Assembly: GCF_038595005.1 (NCBI RefSeq)
Contig: NZ_CP151997.1
Span: 930,001-994,000, forward strand
Reading direction: 5' to 3'
Origin: Chryseomicrobium sp. FSL W7-1435
GTDB taxonomy: Bacteria; Bacillota; Bacilli; Bacillales_A; Planococcaceae
Length of the DNA: 64,000 nucleotides
In this document: one piece after another, positions 34,580 through 43,070 of the stretch
Layout: every line of letters starts with the position of its first letter
Numbering within the stretch: the stretch's first letter is position 1
Position numbers and translations under genes: made by a program
The notes under the pieces: model-generated
Told to the model about the DNA's origin: nothing
Databases searched by the model: none
What the model saw: the letters and a program-made list of their open reading frames with translations, nothing else

Positions 34580-35138
34580 TTTCCTTCACCTCCACTAAGG
34601 TTAAGCAATCAAGTGCGTCTTCTGTATGAAATGACATTTGTGAGGCTTTTAGACTGTAAGGTCGAACTTCCTGGAGAAACTCTTCTTTAGTAATATTCCC
34701 GCTTTCCAGTTTTTTAACCAACATATTAGTTCGTCCATCAGCTAATGGACCAAAGACACTATCATACTCATGAAATAAAACGTTTTTCTTTCCCTCTACA
34801 CGACAATTATAAATAAAATCAGCCCATTGAATATCAGGATATGAAAAAGAGTTGTTAAGTAAAACATCTAATTTGTTACTATTTAACTCGAAAACTATAA
34901 CTACCGGTAGGCAGTCATTTGAATTTAAGCCTTCATCTTTTGCAGATCTTGCTCGTTTCTCAGCCCACTGTCTAGCCTGAGTATAATTATTTGTAACGTA
35001 GAAACCTTTTCCGAAATCTGTTGAATATCTACATTTCGTCAAATCGATTGAGTTCTGAATGAGAAGGCCATCTTTTTTAATTGTTCCATGATAACAAATT
35101 GAATAGTCTTTGACCGAGAAGTTCTGAATTGGAATCAT
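34566..35138 (-). CDS. DUF3990-family ADP-ribosyltransferase-like protein
   Basis: A 190-residue protein with the DUF3990 pattern: ICYHGTIKKD near residue 15, DLTKCRYSTDFGKGFYVTNNYTQARQWA near 40-65 and FHEYDSVFGPLADG near 125. These correspond to the H-Y-E type ART active site (His in YHGT, Tyr in GFYVT, a later acidic residue). ART-fold proteins modify proteins or nucleic acids and often act as toxins. It lies divergent to the primase-helicase at 35.4 kb, 270 bp away. Its target is unknown. Confidence 0.75.
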   Translation of the reverse strand: MIPIQNFSVKDYSICYHGTIKKDGLLIQNSIDLTKCRYSTDFGKGFYVTNNYTQARQWAEKRARSAKDEGLNSNDCLPVVIVFELNSNKLDVLLNNSFSYPDIQWADFIYNCRVEGKKNVLFHEYDSVFGPLADGRTNMLVKKLESGNITKEEFLQEVRPYSLKASQMSFHTEDALDCLTLVEVKEIEME

Positions 35139-35405
35139 AATTTACCTATTTTCAATAGTATTTACTATTTCTGCAGTAGATTTTAGAATAGTATATCATG
35201 TTTTAGTTGAAAATATAGACATAGTAAACTCCCTTTATAAGTAATGAAATTTGGTAGGTAAACGTATAGTTTGGTGGAAAATTAGTTATTAGATGAACTA
35301 TAGATTGAATTAAGACCAACAAAGTAAACAATTCAAATCAATTACATCAATACCTCTTGAAAAGGTATACTAATCACAACAAATCCTCAGATTCGGGGTG
35401 ACAAA

Positions 35406-37652
35406 ATGGACTTTGAAAGAAAGTACCAAGCCCTTCTCGATGAAAATAAGCACCTGAAAATCCAACTTAATCAGTACAGACAGATTCTTCAGCAAAATAA
35501 TTCGCTGCCAATCGAAACTACTAGGAACTCCAACTTCAACGAGATTAACACCACTAAGACCAAACACGAAGTCATCAACAAGCGACTCACAATCTACCAA
35601 AATCTTTTTAGAGGAAGAGATGACGTATTCGCTCTGCGCTGGGTTCGAGGTGACAAAGCCGGATATTCGCCTGCGAAGAATTCACAGGGTCATCTTTTAC
35701 CACTAACAAAGGATGTACTCTTTGACCATCTTTCGGGCAAGCTAACAATCGGACTCTACCCGATACTTCCTGACAATAGCTGCTTTCTCTTAGCTTTTGA
35801 TTTTGACAAGAAACACTGGAAAGATGATGTTGCAGCGTTCATTCAGGTGTTGAAGAACTACCAACTAAATTCTTTAGTTGAAATCTCGCAATCAGGAGAA
35901 GGATGTCATATTTGGCTATTCTTTTCCGAACGAATTCCAGCATCATGTGCCCGTCAATTAGGGAATAAATTGTTAAGGGAAGCAGCATATCTAAGACAAA
36001 AGAGTACTCTTCCTTCATATGATAGAATGTTTCCAACTCAAGATGTGGTAAATGAAAATGGACTTGGAAATCTAATTGCGCTCCCACTGCAAGGTGAAAA
36101 GCGCAAGGCCGGAAAAACGGTATTTGTAGACCGACACTTTCAGGTCGTTGAAGATCAGTGGAAGCACTTAGAACAAATCACGTGTTATTCACAACATCAG
36201 ATTCAAAACATACTAGAACAACAATCTCCCAACAATCAAATGGAAGTGATTCAAGAGAGTGCAGAAGTAGTCCAGCGCGAAGGATTACACATCCCCAAGT
36301 ACTGCCTAACACCGACACTCATAGAAAAGTTGACGACACTTTGCACTGTCAGCAACCCAGAATATTTTAAAGCGAAGTCCCAACGATTACCGACAGACCG
36401 GATTCCATCACGAATAAAAGCTTATTTAGAAAGTCCGACTACATTCGTGTTTCCTAGAGGCAAAGCGGATGAAATTCTTAATGAGATAGATATGCAGGTG
36501 AGTGTAAGAGATTTGAGAGAATACGGGAATCCCTTAGAAGTGGAATTTTTGGCAAGCCTATTTCCTCAACAACAGGAAGCACTCGATCATCTTAAAAAAG
36601 TGAACTGCGGTGTGTTGTCGGCAACGACGGGATTTGGAAAGACGGTTGTTGCCGCGGCACTTATTGCAGAACGAAAAGTGAGCACGTTGATTTTAGTGCA
36701 TCGCAACCAATTGATTGATCAATGGAAAACTGCACTCACATCTTTTCTTTCTATAGAGAGTAAGGAGATTGGCCAAATTGGCGGTGGGAAAAATAAGCCG
36801 ACGGGTCAAATTGATATTGCCACTATTCAAAGCATTCGTACGAGGGGCCTTGAATACCCATATGGTCAAATTATAGTAGATGAATGTCATCACATCTCAG
36901 CCTACTCATTTGAAGAAATTCTCAAAAGGCAACGAAGTGCATACGTTCATGGGTTGACTGCGACACCAGTCAGAAAAGATAAACTGCATCCCCTTATGTT
37001 CATGCAGTGTGGGCCAGTGGTCTTTAAAATTGATGCAAAACAACAAGCAACTATTCGCCAATTCCATCATATCCTTCATCCGATAAAGACCGACTTCAAA
37101 AGTCAGGGAGAAGGAAATGACATCCTTGACCAATTGATACACGATAATGCCCGCAACGAAATAATTTTCAATGATATTTTAAAGGCACTTGATCAAAAGC
37201 GAAACCCATTAGTCTTGACAGAACGTGTTGAGCACCTTCACATCTTAGTGACTAAGCTCAAATCGTTTACGAAAAACATCATCATTCTGACAGGTGCTTT
37301 GAGTAAAAAAGAACTTAAGCAACAATTTGAAAAGCTCGCTCAACTACCTGATCACGAAGAACGTATCATACTCGCTACTGGCAAGTATGCGGGAGAAGGG
37401 TTTGATAATCCGCGCTTAGACACCATCTTCTTGACGATGCCAGTCTCCTGGAAAGGAACACTTGCTCAATATGTAGGTCGACTTCACCGAGCATTTGAAG
37501 GAAAAGAATCCGTAGAAGTATACGATTATGTGGATCATAGAGAAGAGGCGTTTTTAAAAATGTATGAAAAGCGCCTGAAAGGATACAATTCCCTTGGTTA
37601 TTCTACAGTAGAGGAAGCGAAAAAGGAGAAGAGTCAGATGCGGTTGTTTTAG
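35406..37652 (+). CDS. TOTE-type primase-helicase (AEP domain plus SF2 helicase)
   Basis: A 748-residue two-module protein. Residues 1-25 form a coiled coil. Residues ~60-260 are an archaeo-eukaryotic primase-like domain, with CFLLAFDFDKKHW (the D-x-D metal site) and SGEGCHIWLFF (the s-x-H element). Residues ~380-740 are a superfamily-2 helicase: Walker A GFGKT at 409-413, DECH at 492-495, GLTATP and the motif VI-like QYVGRLHR. This order is the core of TOTE conflict systems, in which an endonuclease is usually attached or adjacent; none is obvious here. GGGGTGA precedes the ATG. The role in defence is inferred from the family. Confidence 0.82.
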   Translation: MDFERKYQALLDENKHLKIQLNQYRQILQQNNSLPIETTRNSNFNEINTTKTKHEVINKRLTIYQNLFRGRDDVFALRWVRGDKAGYSPAKNSQGHLLPLTKDVLFDHLSGKLTIGLYPILPDNSCFLLAFDFDKKHWKDDVAAFIQVLKNYQLNSLVEISQSGEGCHIWLFFSERIPASCARQLGNKLLREAAYLRQKSTLPSYDRMFPTQDVVNENGLGNLIALPLQGEKRKAGKTVFVDRHFQVVEDQWKHLEQITCYSQHQIQNILEQQSPNNQMEVIQESAEVVQREGLHIPKYCLTPTLIEKLTTLCTVSNPEYFKAKSQRLPTDRIPSRIKAYLESPTTFVFPRGKADEILNEIDMQVSVRDLREYGNPLEVEFLASLFPQQQEALDHLKKVNCGVLSATTGFGKTVVAAALIAERKVSTLILVHRNQLIDQWKTALTSFLSIESKEIGQIGGGKNKPTGQIDIATIQSIRTRGLEYPYGQIIVDECHHISAYSFEEILKRQRSAYVHGLTATPVRKDKLHPLMFMQCGPVVFKIDAKQQATIRQFHHILHPIKTDFKSQGEGNDILDQLIHDNARNEIIFNDILKALDQKRNPLVLTERVEHLHILVTKLKSFTKNIIILTGALSKKELKQQFEKLAQLPDHEERIILATGKYAGEGFDNPRLDTIFLTMPVSWKGTLAQYVGRLHRAFEGKESVEVYDYVDHREEAFLKMYEKRLKGYNSLGYSTVEEAKKEKSQMRLF

Positions 37653-37672
37653 GATGAACTACTGGTATTTAA

Positions 37673-37719
37673 GGTGACAGTCACCATTTGGGAGTAGATT
37701 CCATTTGGTGACTGTCACC
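37673..37719 (+). repeat. REP3 hairpin element, copy c
   Basis: GGTGACAGTCACC, then ATTTGGGAGTAGATTCCATTT, then GGTGACTGTCACC and ATTTTTG. The arms are each palindromic in themselves as well as complementary. It lies 21 bp after the primase-helicase stop. Confidence 0.88.
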
Positions 37720-37877
37720 ATTTTTGAATAGCAATGGCTACTACTAGTGCACGAAACACAAACACCGGGGTGAGTTGTAAATCATTGCTAATTCATACAA
37801 AATGGCGTATTATATGTTTACTATCACTACTATGAACCGCATACTATGTTAAAAAGTAACATAGGTGGTGAGTACTA

Positions 37878-38153
37878 GTGGCAAGAAAGGGGTTGCGAAA
37901 AATGACAGCGATTGATTTGCCTGAAAGAGCTTCTCTAGTCGGTGAGCTAAATGATTCAAAAATTAGCAAGCGAAGAAATAAGCTTGATACACATGAGTTG
38001 AGAGGATTGGCTAATCGCAAGATTTTTTCAGATGCATCCGATTTTTTTCAGAATCTAAAAGTTGATGAAAATGACATTCCTAAAACTGATGATAGGGGCC
38101 ATATCACTCTTGATCTTTCTAACGAAAAACATGTGAAATGGCTAGAGGATTAA
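37878..38153 (+). CDS. putative antitoxin of a MazF/PemK-like pair
   Basis: A 91-residue, charged protein (MARKGLRKMTAIDLPERASL...NKLDTHELRGLANRK). It has no DNA-binding motif I can name with confidence. It starts at GTG after AGGTGGTGA and ends three bases before the toxin-like gene, the usual antitoxin-first order. The antitoxin role is inferred from position and size only. Confidence 0.55.
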   Translation: MARKGLRKMTAIDLPERASLVGELNDSKISKRRNKLDTHELRGLANRKIFSDASDFFQNLKVDENDIPKTDDRGHITLDLSNEKHVKWLED

Positions 38154-38156
38154 ACG

Positions 38157-38498
38157 ATGACTAACAATCTTGTTCCAGGAGATGTTTATCGTTTGTATTT
38201 TACGAATGAACCACCAGAGCCGGGCGGTAAAGACCGCCCCGGTTTATTTTTGGGATTTAAAAATGAACAGAATATTTGGATAGTTTTAAAGGTTACCGGC
38301 AAAGAGTACCGTGATAAAAGAGTGAAAATCAATCATCCGTTAACTGGAGGAATCGGTCTTTCGAAAGATTCCTGGGCACAGTGTGATTGGTATCTTCTTC
38401 TACCAAGCAATGTGAGACTAGGTACATATTATGGTCGTTTACATCCACAAGATTTACAAAGAATAATGATGAGATTTCAGGACTTACATAGCAATTGA
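38157..38498 (+). CDS. PemK/MazF-like putative toxin
   Basis: A 113-residue protein that opens VPGDVYRLYFTNEPP and continues GGKDRPGLFLGFKN...IVLKVTGKE, which resembles the beta-barrel core of MazF/PemK endoribonucleases (G-D-V, then R-P-x-L and the K-V-T strand). The C-terminal part (LRTYYGRLHPQDLQRI-like) is less typical. Coupled to the preceding gene. A different PemK-like or unrelated SH3-barrel function is possible. Confidence 0.6.
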   Translation: MTNNLVPGDVYRLYFTNEPPEPGGKDRPGLFLGFKNEQNIWIVLKVTGKEYRDKRVKINHPLTGGIGLSKDSWAQCDWYLLLPSNVRLGTYYGRLHPQDLQRIMMRFQDLHSN

Positions 38499-38544
38499 AA
38501 TGTGAAATAGATCAGCATCCTATTGTGAATATTTTGGCATTCTG

Positions 38545-38571
38545 AACAGTCCATCTAAGGGCTGTTTTTTG
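38545..38571 (+). terminator. rho-independent terminator
   Basis: AACAGTCCATCTAAGGGCTGTTTTTTG forms a stem followed by Ts, 46 bp after the PemK-like stop. Confidence 0.65.
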
Positions 38572-38605
38572 ATTTAAGCTGCCTGATTTAAGGTGACTGA
38601 TTTAA

Positions 38606-38686
38606 GGTGCCTGTCACTATTTGGGAGTAGATTCCATTTGGTGACAGTCACCTTTTGGAAGTGAGTTCCATTTAGTGACAGGCACC
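38606..38686 (+). repeat. REP3 compound element, copies d and e sharing an arm
   Basis: Three arms in a row: GGTGCCTGTCACT, GGTGACAGTCACC and AGTGACAGGCACC. They are separated by the two conserved spacers ATTTGGGAGTAGATTCC and TTTTGGAAGTGAGTTCC, so the middle arm serves both hairpins. Confidence 0.85.
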
Positions 38687-38775
38687 ATCTGGGTGTTGCT
38701 TCCAAATTGACATCCCCCAGTGTTTCAACTATGTTGAAAGCGAACGCACTAACCACTCAACCAGGAGGAACCAAC

Positions 38776-39759
38776 ATGACCAAAACCCCAGTAATCATCG
38801 ACTGCGACCCAGGCATCGACGACGTCATGGCACTCTTGCTCGCCTTCGCATCGGACGAGCTCGATATTCGCCTCATCACTACAGAGCCGGGGAATCAAAC
38901 GCAAGATAAGACCATCTACAACGCCCGAGCATTTGCAAGCTACATGAAGCAAAACATCGAAATTGCACGAGGTCTAGATGCACCATTCTTCCGTCAGCTA
39001 GCGGTAGCTGGATACGTTCACGGAGAGACAGGTCTTGGCAACTGGACTCTTCCCGAACCGACACTGCCAGAAAGTGACCGCACCGCAATTGAAGCGATGA
39101 AAGATGTCTTGATGACAAGTGAGGAACCGATTGTGTTGATTGCGACCGGACCACTGACAAACATCGCCGCACTGCTGTTTGCCCACCCGGAAGTAAAACC
39201 AAAGATCCGGTACATTTCCTATATGGGCGGTGCCGCAGTCGGAGGCAACACGACACCGACGACAGAGTTCAATGTCTTCGTTGATCCACATGCTGCAGAC
39301 ATTGTGTTCCGTTCCGGTGTGCCGATTGTCATGAGTGGTCTCGACCTGACACACAAATCCTTTGTGACGTTGGAGGAGATTGCTGAGATTGAAGCACTCG
39401 GCACAGAACTAGCCGAGCAAATCAGTTCATTGCTGAAATTTTATACCAGTTATGCGAAGCAGACACCGTTCCACGAAGAGAACTATGAAACTAACATTCG
39501 ACTACACGATCTATGTGCGGTTTCTTATGTCGTAAGACCGGAGTTGTTCAAAGGAGACGATTACCATGTCGAAGTGGAAATCGAAGGTCGGCTGACGGCA
39601 GGTACGACGGTCGTCGATTATATGGAACGCACAGGCTTGCCGAAAAATGTGCATGTGTTACATACGGTGGACCGAGACGCATTCCGTGACCACTTTTTCG
39701 AAGCAATCAAGAAAATGGACCGCTATATTGAAAAGGTGCCTGTCAGCATTTTGGAGTAG
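38776..39759 (+). CDS. inosine-uridine-preferring nucleoside hydrolase family protein
   Basis: A 327-residue protein with the N-terminal calcium and ribose-binding signature DCDPGIDD, IATGPLTNIAALL, YISYMGGAAVGGN and HDLCAVSYV. Family members hydrolyse nucleosides to base and ribose in the cytosol. AGGAGGA precedes ATG 38776; an upstream frame extension lies in REP3 sequence. The last codons (VPVSILE and the stop) lie inside REP3 copy f, so the natural C terminus may have been replaced. The downstream operon includes an NCS1 permease, a possible link to base metabolism. Confidence 0.9.
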   Translation: MTKTPVIIDCDPGIDDVMALLLAFASDELDIRLITTEPGNQTQDKTIYNARAFASYMKQNIEIARGLDAPFFRQLAVAGYVHGETGLGNWTLPEPTLPESDRTAIEAMKDVLMTSEEPIVLIATGPLTNIAALLFAHPEVKPKIRYISYMGGAAVGGNTTPTTEFNVFVDPHAADIVFRSGVPIVMSGLDLTHKSFVTLEEIAEIEALGTELAEQISSLLKFYTSYAKQTPFHEENYETNIRLHDLCAVSYVVRPELFKGDDYHVEVEIEGRLTAGTTVVDYMERTGLPKNVHVLHTVDRDAFRDHFFEAIKKMDRYIEKVPVSILE

Positions 39760-39781
39760 ATTCCATTTGGTGACAGGCACC
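39735..39781 (+). repeat. REP3 hairpin element, copy f
   Basis: GGTGCCTGTCAGC, a spacer with GGAGTAGATTCCATTT, then GGTGACAGGCACC and TTTTTACC. It overlaps the 3' end of the nucleoside hydrolase gene and can act as its terminator. Confidence 0.88.
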
Positions 39782-39893
39782 TTTTTACCTTGGTAAGGAA
39801 TTATTCCTTACTGAAGGCAGACCTTTTTTTTAATTTCATATTCATGAAAACGCTACCACTAAAAAAGACAAAAAAATAATAAAAATTCTCTTC

Positions 39894-39988
39894 CCTAATG
39901 GTCATTAGGTATGGTATTATCAGAACTAATTAAATTTTCTAATAATTTATCATATATTTTTTTACCCGTAACCTAACGATTGTTAGGT
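39894..39988 (+). promoter_or_regulatory. two palindromic operators before the tetR-like gene
   Basis: CCTAATGGTCATTAGG at 39894-39909 and ACCTAACGATTGTTAGGT at 39971-39988 share the arms CCTAAY/RTTAGG. They bracket the likely promoter region, so the TetR-type protein probably represses its own operon. Confidence 0.75.
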
Positions 39989-40011
39989 AAAAAATGAAGC
40001 GAGGGATGCAC

Positions 40012-40590
40012 ATGTCGACACGAGAAAAAATCAAAGAAGCCGCACTCCAGCTATTCGCCGAAAAAGGATTTGTAGGAATGACCATGAGCGAAATTGCAAA
40101 AGAAGTGGGCATCAAAGCTCCGTCAATATACGCATTTTATAAAAACAAACAAGATCTATTTCTCGAACTTTACAGCGATGTATTACGTGGCCACTCCACA
40201 ATCGTAACCAAACAAGTAAATAAAGAAACACCAATCAAAGAACAGCTCTATACACTACTGAAATCAGTACTGGATTATCAGTTTGATACCGATCAAAAAA
40301 ACAAAATTGTGATTCGTCTCATTTCGTTTCCACCCGACTTTCTAGAAAATGAGATTTTAGAGAAGTTCCAAGACTTTGAAACAAGCGAAAAAAAATACAT
40401 AGAAGCACTGTTACAAGTCGGTATCGACCAACAAGAAGTGCTCGATCAAGATCTAACTACCATGTCAGAAACATTGCTCTGTCTCATGGATGGTCTCTTC
40501 TGGGAAATGCAACGACTCTCGAAGGAGCAGATGTATCAACGACTGGAACGCGTATTTACAGTGTATTGGTCAGGCATTGCCAAAAGGTAA
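40012..40590 (+). CDS. TetR/AcrR-family transcriptional regulator
   Basis: A 192-residue repressor with the TetR N-terminal helix-turn-helix (REKIKEAALQLFAEKGFVGM...IKAPSIYAFYKNKQDLF). The C-terminal domain is a helical ligand-binding type. I prefer ATG 40012 after GAGGGA; in-frame ATGs upstream lie within the operator region. It stands first in a four-gene set with the permease, DUF917 and hydantoinase genes, 54 bp before the permease. Confidence 0.9.
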   Translation: MSTREKIKEAALQLFAEKGFVGMTMSEIAKEVGIKAPSIYAFYKNKQDLFLELYSDVLRGHSTIVTKQVNKETPIKEQLYTLLKSVLDYQFDTDQKNKIVIRLISFPPDFLENEILEKFQDFETSEKKYIEALLQVGIDQQEVLDQDLTTMSETLLCLMDGLFWEMQRLSKEQMYQRLERVFTVYWSGIAKR

Positions 40591-40644
40591 CTCTGGGGAA
40601 ACCCATTGCACTACATAAATTGATAACTCGAAGGAGGAAAGAGA

Positions 40645-41958
40645 ATGGAGACAAGTAGAGAAACAAAGTTAGTAACAGATTATGAGAGAGAGCCAGTTCC
40701 AGTAGAGAAGAGAAAAGGTTGGTTTCGATTATCAATTGTTTGGCTAGGGGCTATCATTGCCTTATCCGCCATTATTTTAGGTGGAACACTTGCAGGTGGA
40801 ATGACCATCACACAAGCCATTACGGCATCCTTTATAGGAACATTTTTATTAGCCTGTCTAAGTGCTGCATGTGGAGTCGTTGGGGCTAAGACACATTTAT
40901 CAACATCTTTAGTGTCAGCATTTGCACTCGGACGCTATGGCTCGTACGCAGTGTCCATCGTGCTAGCTATCGCTTTATTTGGCTGGTTCGGTGTCCAACT
41001 CGATTTATTTGGCCATAGTCTCGCACAGATTATGAACACATCATTTGGTGTAGAAATCAATCCTAAAATTCTTGTCGTCGTCGGCGGTATTTTAATGACA
41101 ACAACTGCCGTCATCGGATATAAAGCTATTGAAAAACTAAGTTTAGTTGCTGTTCCATTACTCGGAATTTTAATTGTCGCATCTCTTATCAAAGTGGCAT
41201 CAACAGGAGGTGGCATTCGAGAAAATCTTTTTGGGGAACCAATTTCATTAGGTGTTGCAGTTTCACTTATTATCGGCTCTCTAGCAGTTGGCGCCATCAT
41301 CGGACCAGACATCTCTCGTTACGCTAAATCGCCAAAAGATGCAGTGATTTCATCCTTTGTCGGGTTTTTTGTAGGGTTCAGTTTAGTGTTGATTGCAGCA
41401 ATCTTACTAGCAAAAGCTACAACACAAGTAGACATCATTGCCATCATGCTAGGTGTTGGATGGGGAACAGGAGCCATGCTCGTGTTGATCCTTGCGCAGT
41501 GGACGACAAACGACAACAACTTGTACTCCTCAGCACTAGGGTTTTCCGTCATCTTTAAACGCATGCCAAAGTATCAATTGACAATCATTGCAGGTGTCAT
41601 TGGGACAGGAATGGCCATCGCCGGGATCTATGAAAACTTCATTCCGTTTCTAATATTCTTGAGCGCATTGATCCCTCCAATCGGCGGCATCTACGTGGCA
41701 GACTATTTTGTATCAAAATCGAAGTACAGTTTCGAGAATCTAGATACCATTCCGGCCCTTCAGCCTGTAAACATCGGTGTCTGGGTAGTCGCGTCATTTG
41801 CAGCATTCGCAACAACTCCAGCTCCGACCGGTTTTGGTTGGTTTACATTAACTGGCGCGTCAGGAATCGATGCATTTTTGATTGCGCTTGTGTTGCAAGG
41901 AATTGTCTCTAAAGTGATGCAACCGAAGGCATTACCTGCTTTAAAAACTGCGAAATAA
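40645..41958 (+). CDS. NCS1-family permease (cytosine/purine permease, CodB-like)
   Basis: A 437-residue membrane protein with about twelve helices. Features typical of CodB/NCS1 carriers are AIIALSAIILGGTLAGGMT at the first helix, SLAVGAIIGPDISRYAKSP in the middle and QWTTNDNNLYSSALGFS near residue 290. These bring in nucleobases, hydantoins or related compounds with a cation. GGAGGAAAG precedes the ATG. Clustered with DUF917 and hydantoinase/oxoprolinase genes, which suggests a cyclic ureide, lactam or pyrimidine substrate. Confidence 0.88.
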   Translation: METSRETKLVTDYEREPVPVEKRKGWFRLSIVWLGAIIALSAIILGGTLAGGMTITQAITASFIGTFLLACLSAACGVVGAKTHLSTSLVSAFALGRYGSYAVSIVLAIALFGWFGVQLDLFGHSLAQIMNTSFGVEINPKILVVVGGILMTTTAVIGYKAIEKLSLVAVPLLGILIVASLIKVASTGGGIRENLFGEPISLGVAVSLIIGSLAVGAIIGPDISRYAKSPKDAVISSFVGFFVGFSLVLIAAILLAKATTQVDIIAIMLGVGWGTGAMLVLILAQWTTNDNNLYSSALGFSVIFKRMPKYQLTIIAGVIGTGMAIAGIYENFIPFLIFLSALIPPIGGIYVADYFVSKSKYSFENLDTIPALQPVNIGVWVVASFAAFATTPAPTGFGWFTLTGASGIDAFLIALVLQGIVSKVMQPKALPALKTAK

Positions 41959-41972
41959 AAGGAGAATCTATC

Positions 41973-43070
41973 ATGAGGAAAATAGGAAAACAAGAAATCG
42001 AAGACATCTCCATTGGTGCAGCCTTGCTCGGAACAGGTGGAGGCGGAGACCCATACATTGGAAAACTGATGGCCCTTCAAGCAATTGAAGAGTTTGGTCC
42101 GATTACATTACTGGATGCAAATGAAGTGCCCGATGACGCGATTGTTGTCCCGACAGCTATGATGGGTGCGCCGACAGTGATGGTTGAAAAAATCCCAAGC
42201 GGTGAAGAAGCTACTATTGCCTTTGAATCGTTAAAAGATTTTTTAGGAAAAGACATTTATGCCACTATGCCGATCGAAGCAGGTGGAGTCAATTCCTTGT
42301 TGCCTTTTGCTTTAGCGGCGAAACAAGGACTTCCTGTTGTTGATGCAGACGGAATGGGAAGAGCGTTTCCTGAACTTCAAATGGTGACGTTTTATTTAGA
42401 AGGATTGTCAGCAACACCGATGATGCTAACCGATGAAAAAGGGAACGCACTTCTTTTAAATACAATTGATAGTGTGTGGGCGGAACGATTGGCTCGCGGG
42501 GCCACCATTGAAATGGGTGGATCTGTCATGCTTGCGATTTATCCGATGACGGGTGCGCAGTTGAAGAAGTCTTCCATCCAAGGGATTCTAACATTGGAGC
42601 AAGAAATTGGCCGAGCGATTCGTGAAGCAAAAGTAAAACAATATGATGCCATCGATGCTGTATTGGAATTGACTAGCGGACAGCGACTTTTCCAAGGGAA
42701 AGTGACGGATATCGACCGCAAGACGGAAACAGGGTTTGCTCGAGGAATTGCGAAGATTGAAGGGATCGGGGCAGATCAAGGCGACACACTCGAGCTGTTT
42801 TTCCAAAACGAGCATTTGCTAGCCAAAAAAGGCGAAAAAGTGGTCTGTATGACACCCGACTTGATTGCTGTTTTGGATGCGGATACTGGTATGCCGATCA
42901 CTACGGAAGGCATGCGTTATGGGACGCGATGTGTCGTAGTCGGAATGCCGTGTCATTCGATGTGGCGTACTGAAAAAGGTGTGGCAACTGCGGGACCACG
43001 CTACTTTGGATATGAGTTTGATTATGTGCCGCTCGAACAGTTATCGGAGAAAGAGGTGACGTCTCAATGA
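41973..43070 (+). CDS. DUF917-family protein
   Basis: A 365-residue protein with the DUF917 opening DISIGAALLGTGGGGDPYIGK and conserved blocks MPIEAGGVNS, DADGMGRAFPE and the C-terminal RCVVVGMPCH. DUF917 genes are usually found beside hydantoinase/oxoprolinase subunits and permeases, as here, and are thought to be subunits or relatives of those ATP-dependent enzymes. It overlaps the next gene by four bases. Its reaction is not known. Confidence 0.88.
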   Translation: MRKIGKQEIEDISIGAALLGTGGGGDPYIGKLMALQAIEEFGPITLLDANEVPDDAIVVPTAMMGAPTVMVEKIPSGEEATIAFESLKDFLGKDIYATMPIEAGGVNSLLPFALAAKQGLPVVDADGMGRAFPELQMVTFYLEGLSATPMMLTDEKGNALLLNTIDSVWAERLARGATIEMGGSVMLAIYPMTGAQLKKSSIQGILTLEQEIGRAIREAKVKQYDAIDAVLELTSGQRLFQGKVTDIDRKTETGFARGIAKIEGIGADQGDTLELFFQNEHLLAKKGEKVVCMTPDLIAVLDADTGMPITTEGMRYGTRCVVVGMPCHSMWRTEKGVATAGPRYFGYEFDYVPLEQLSEKEVTSQ

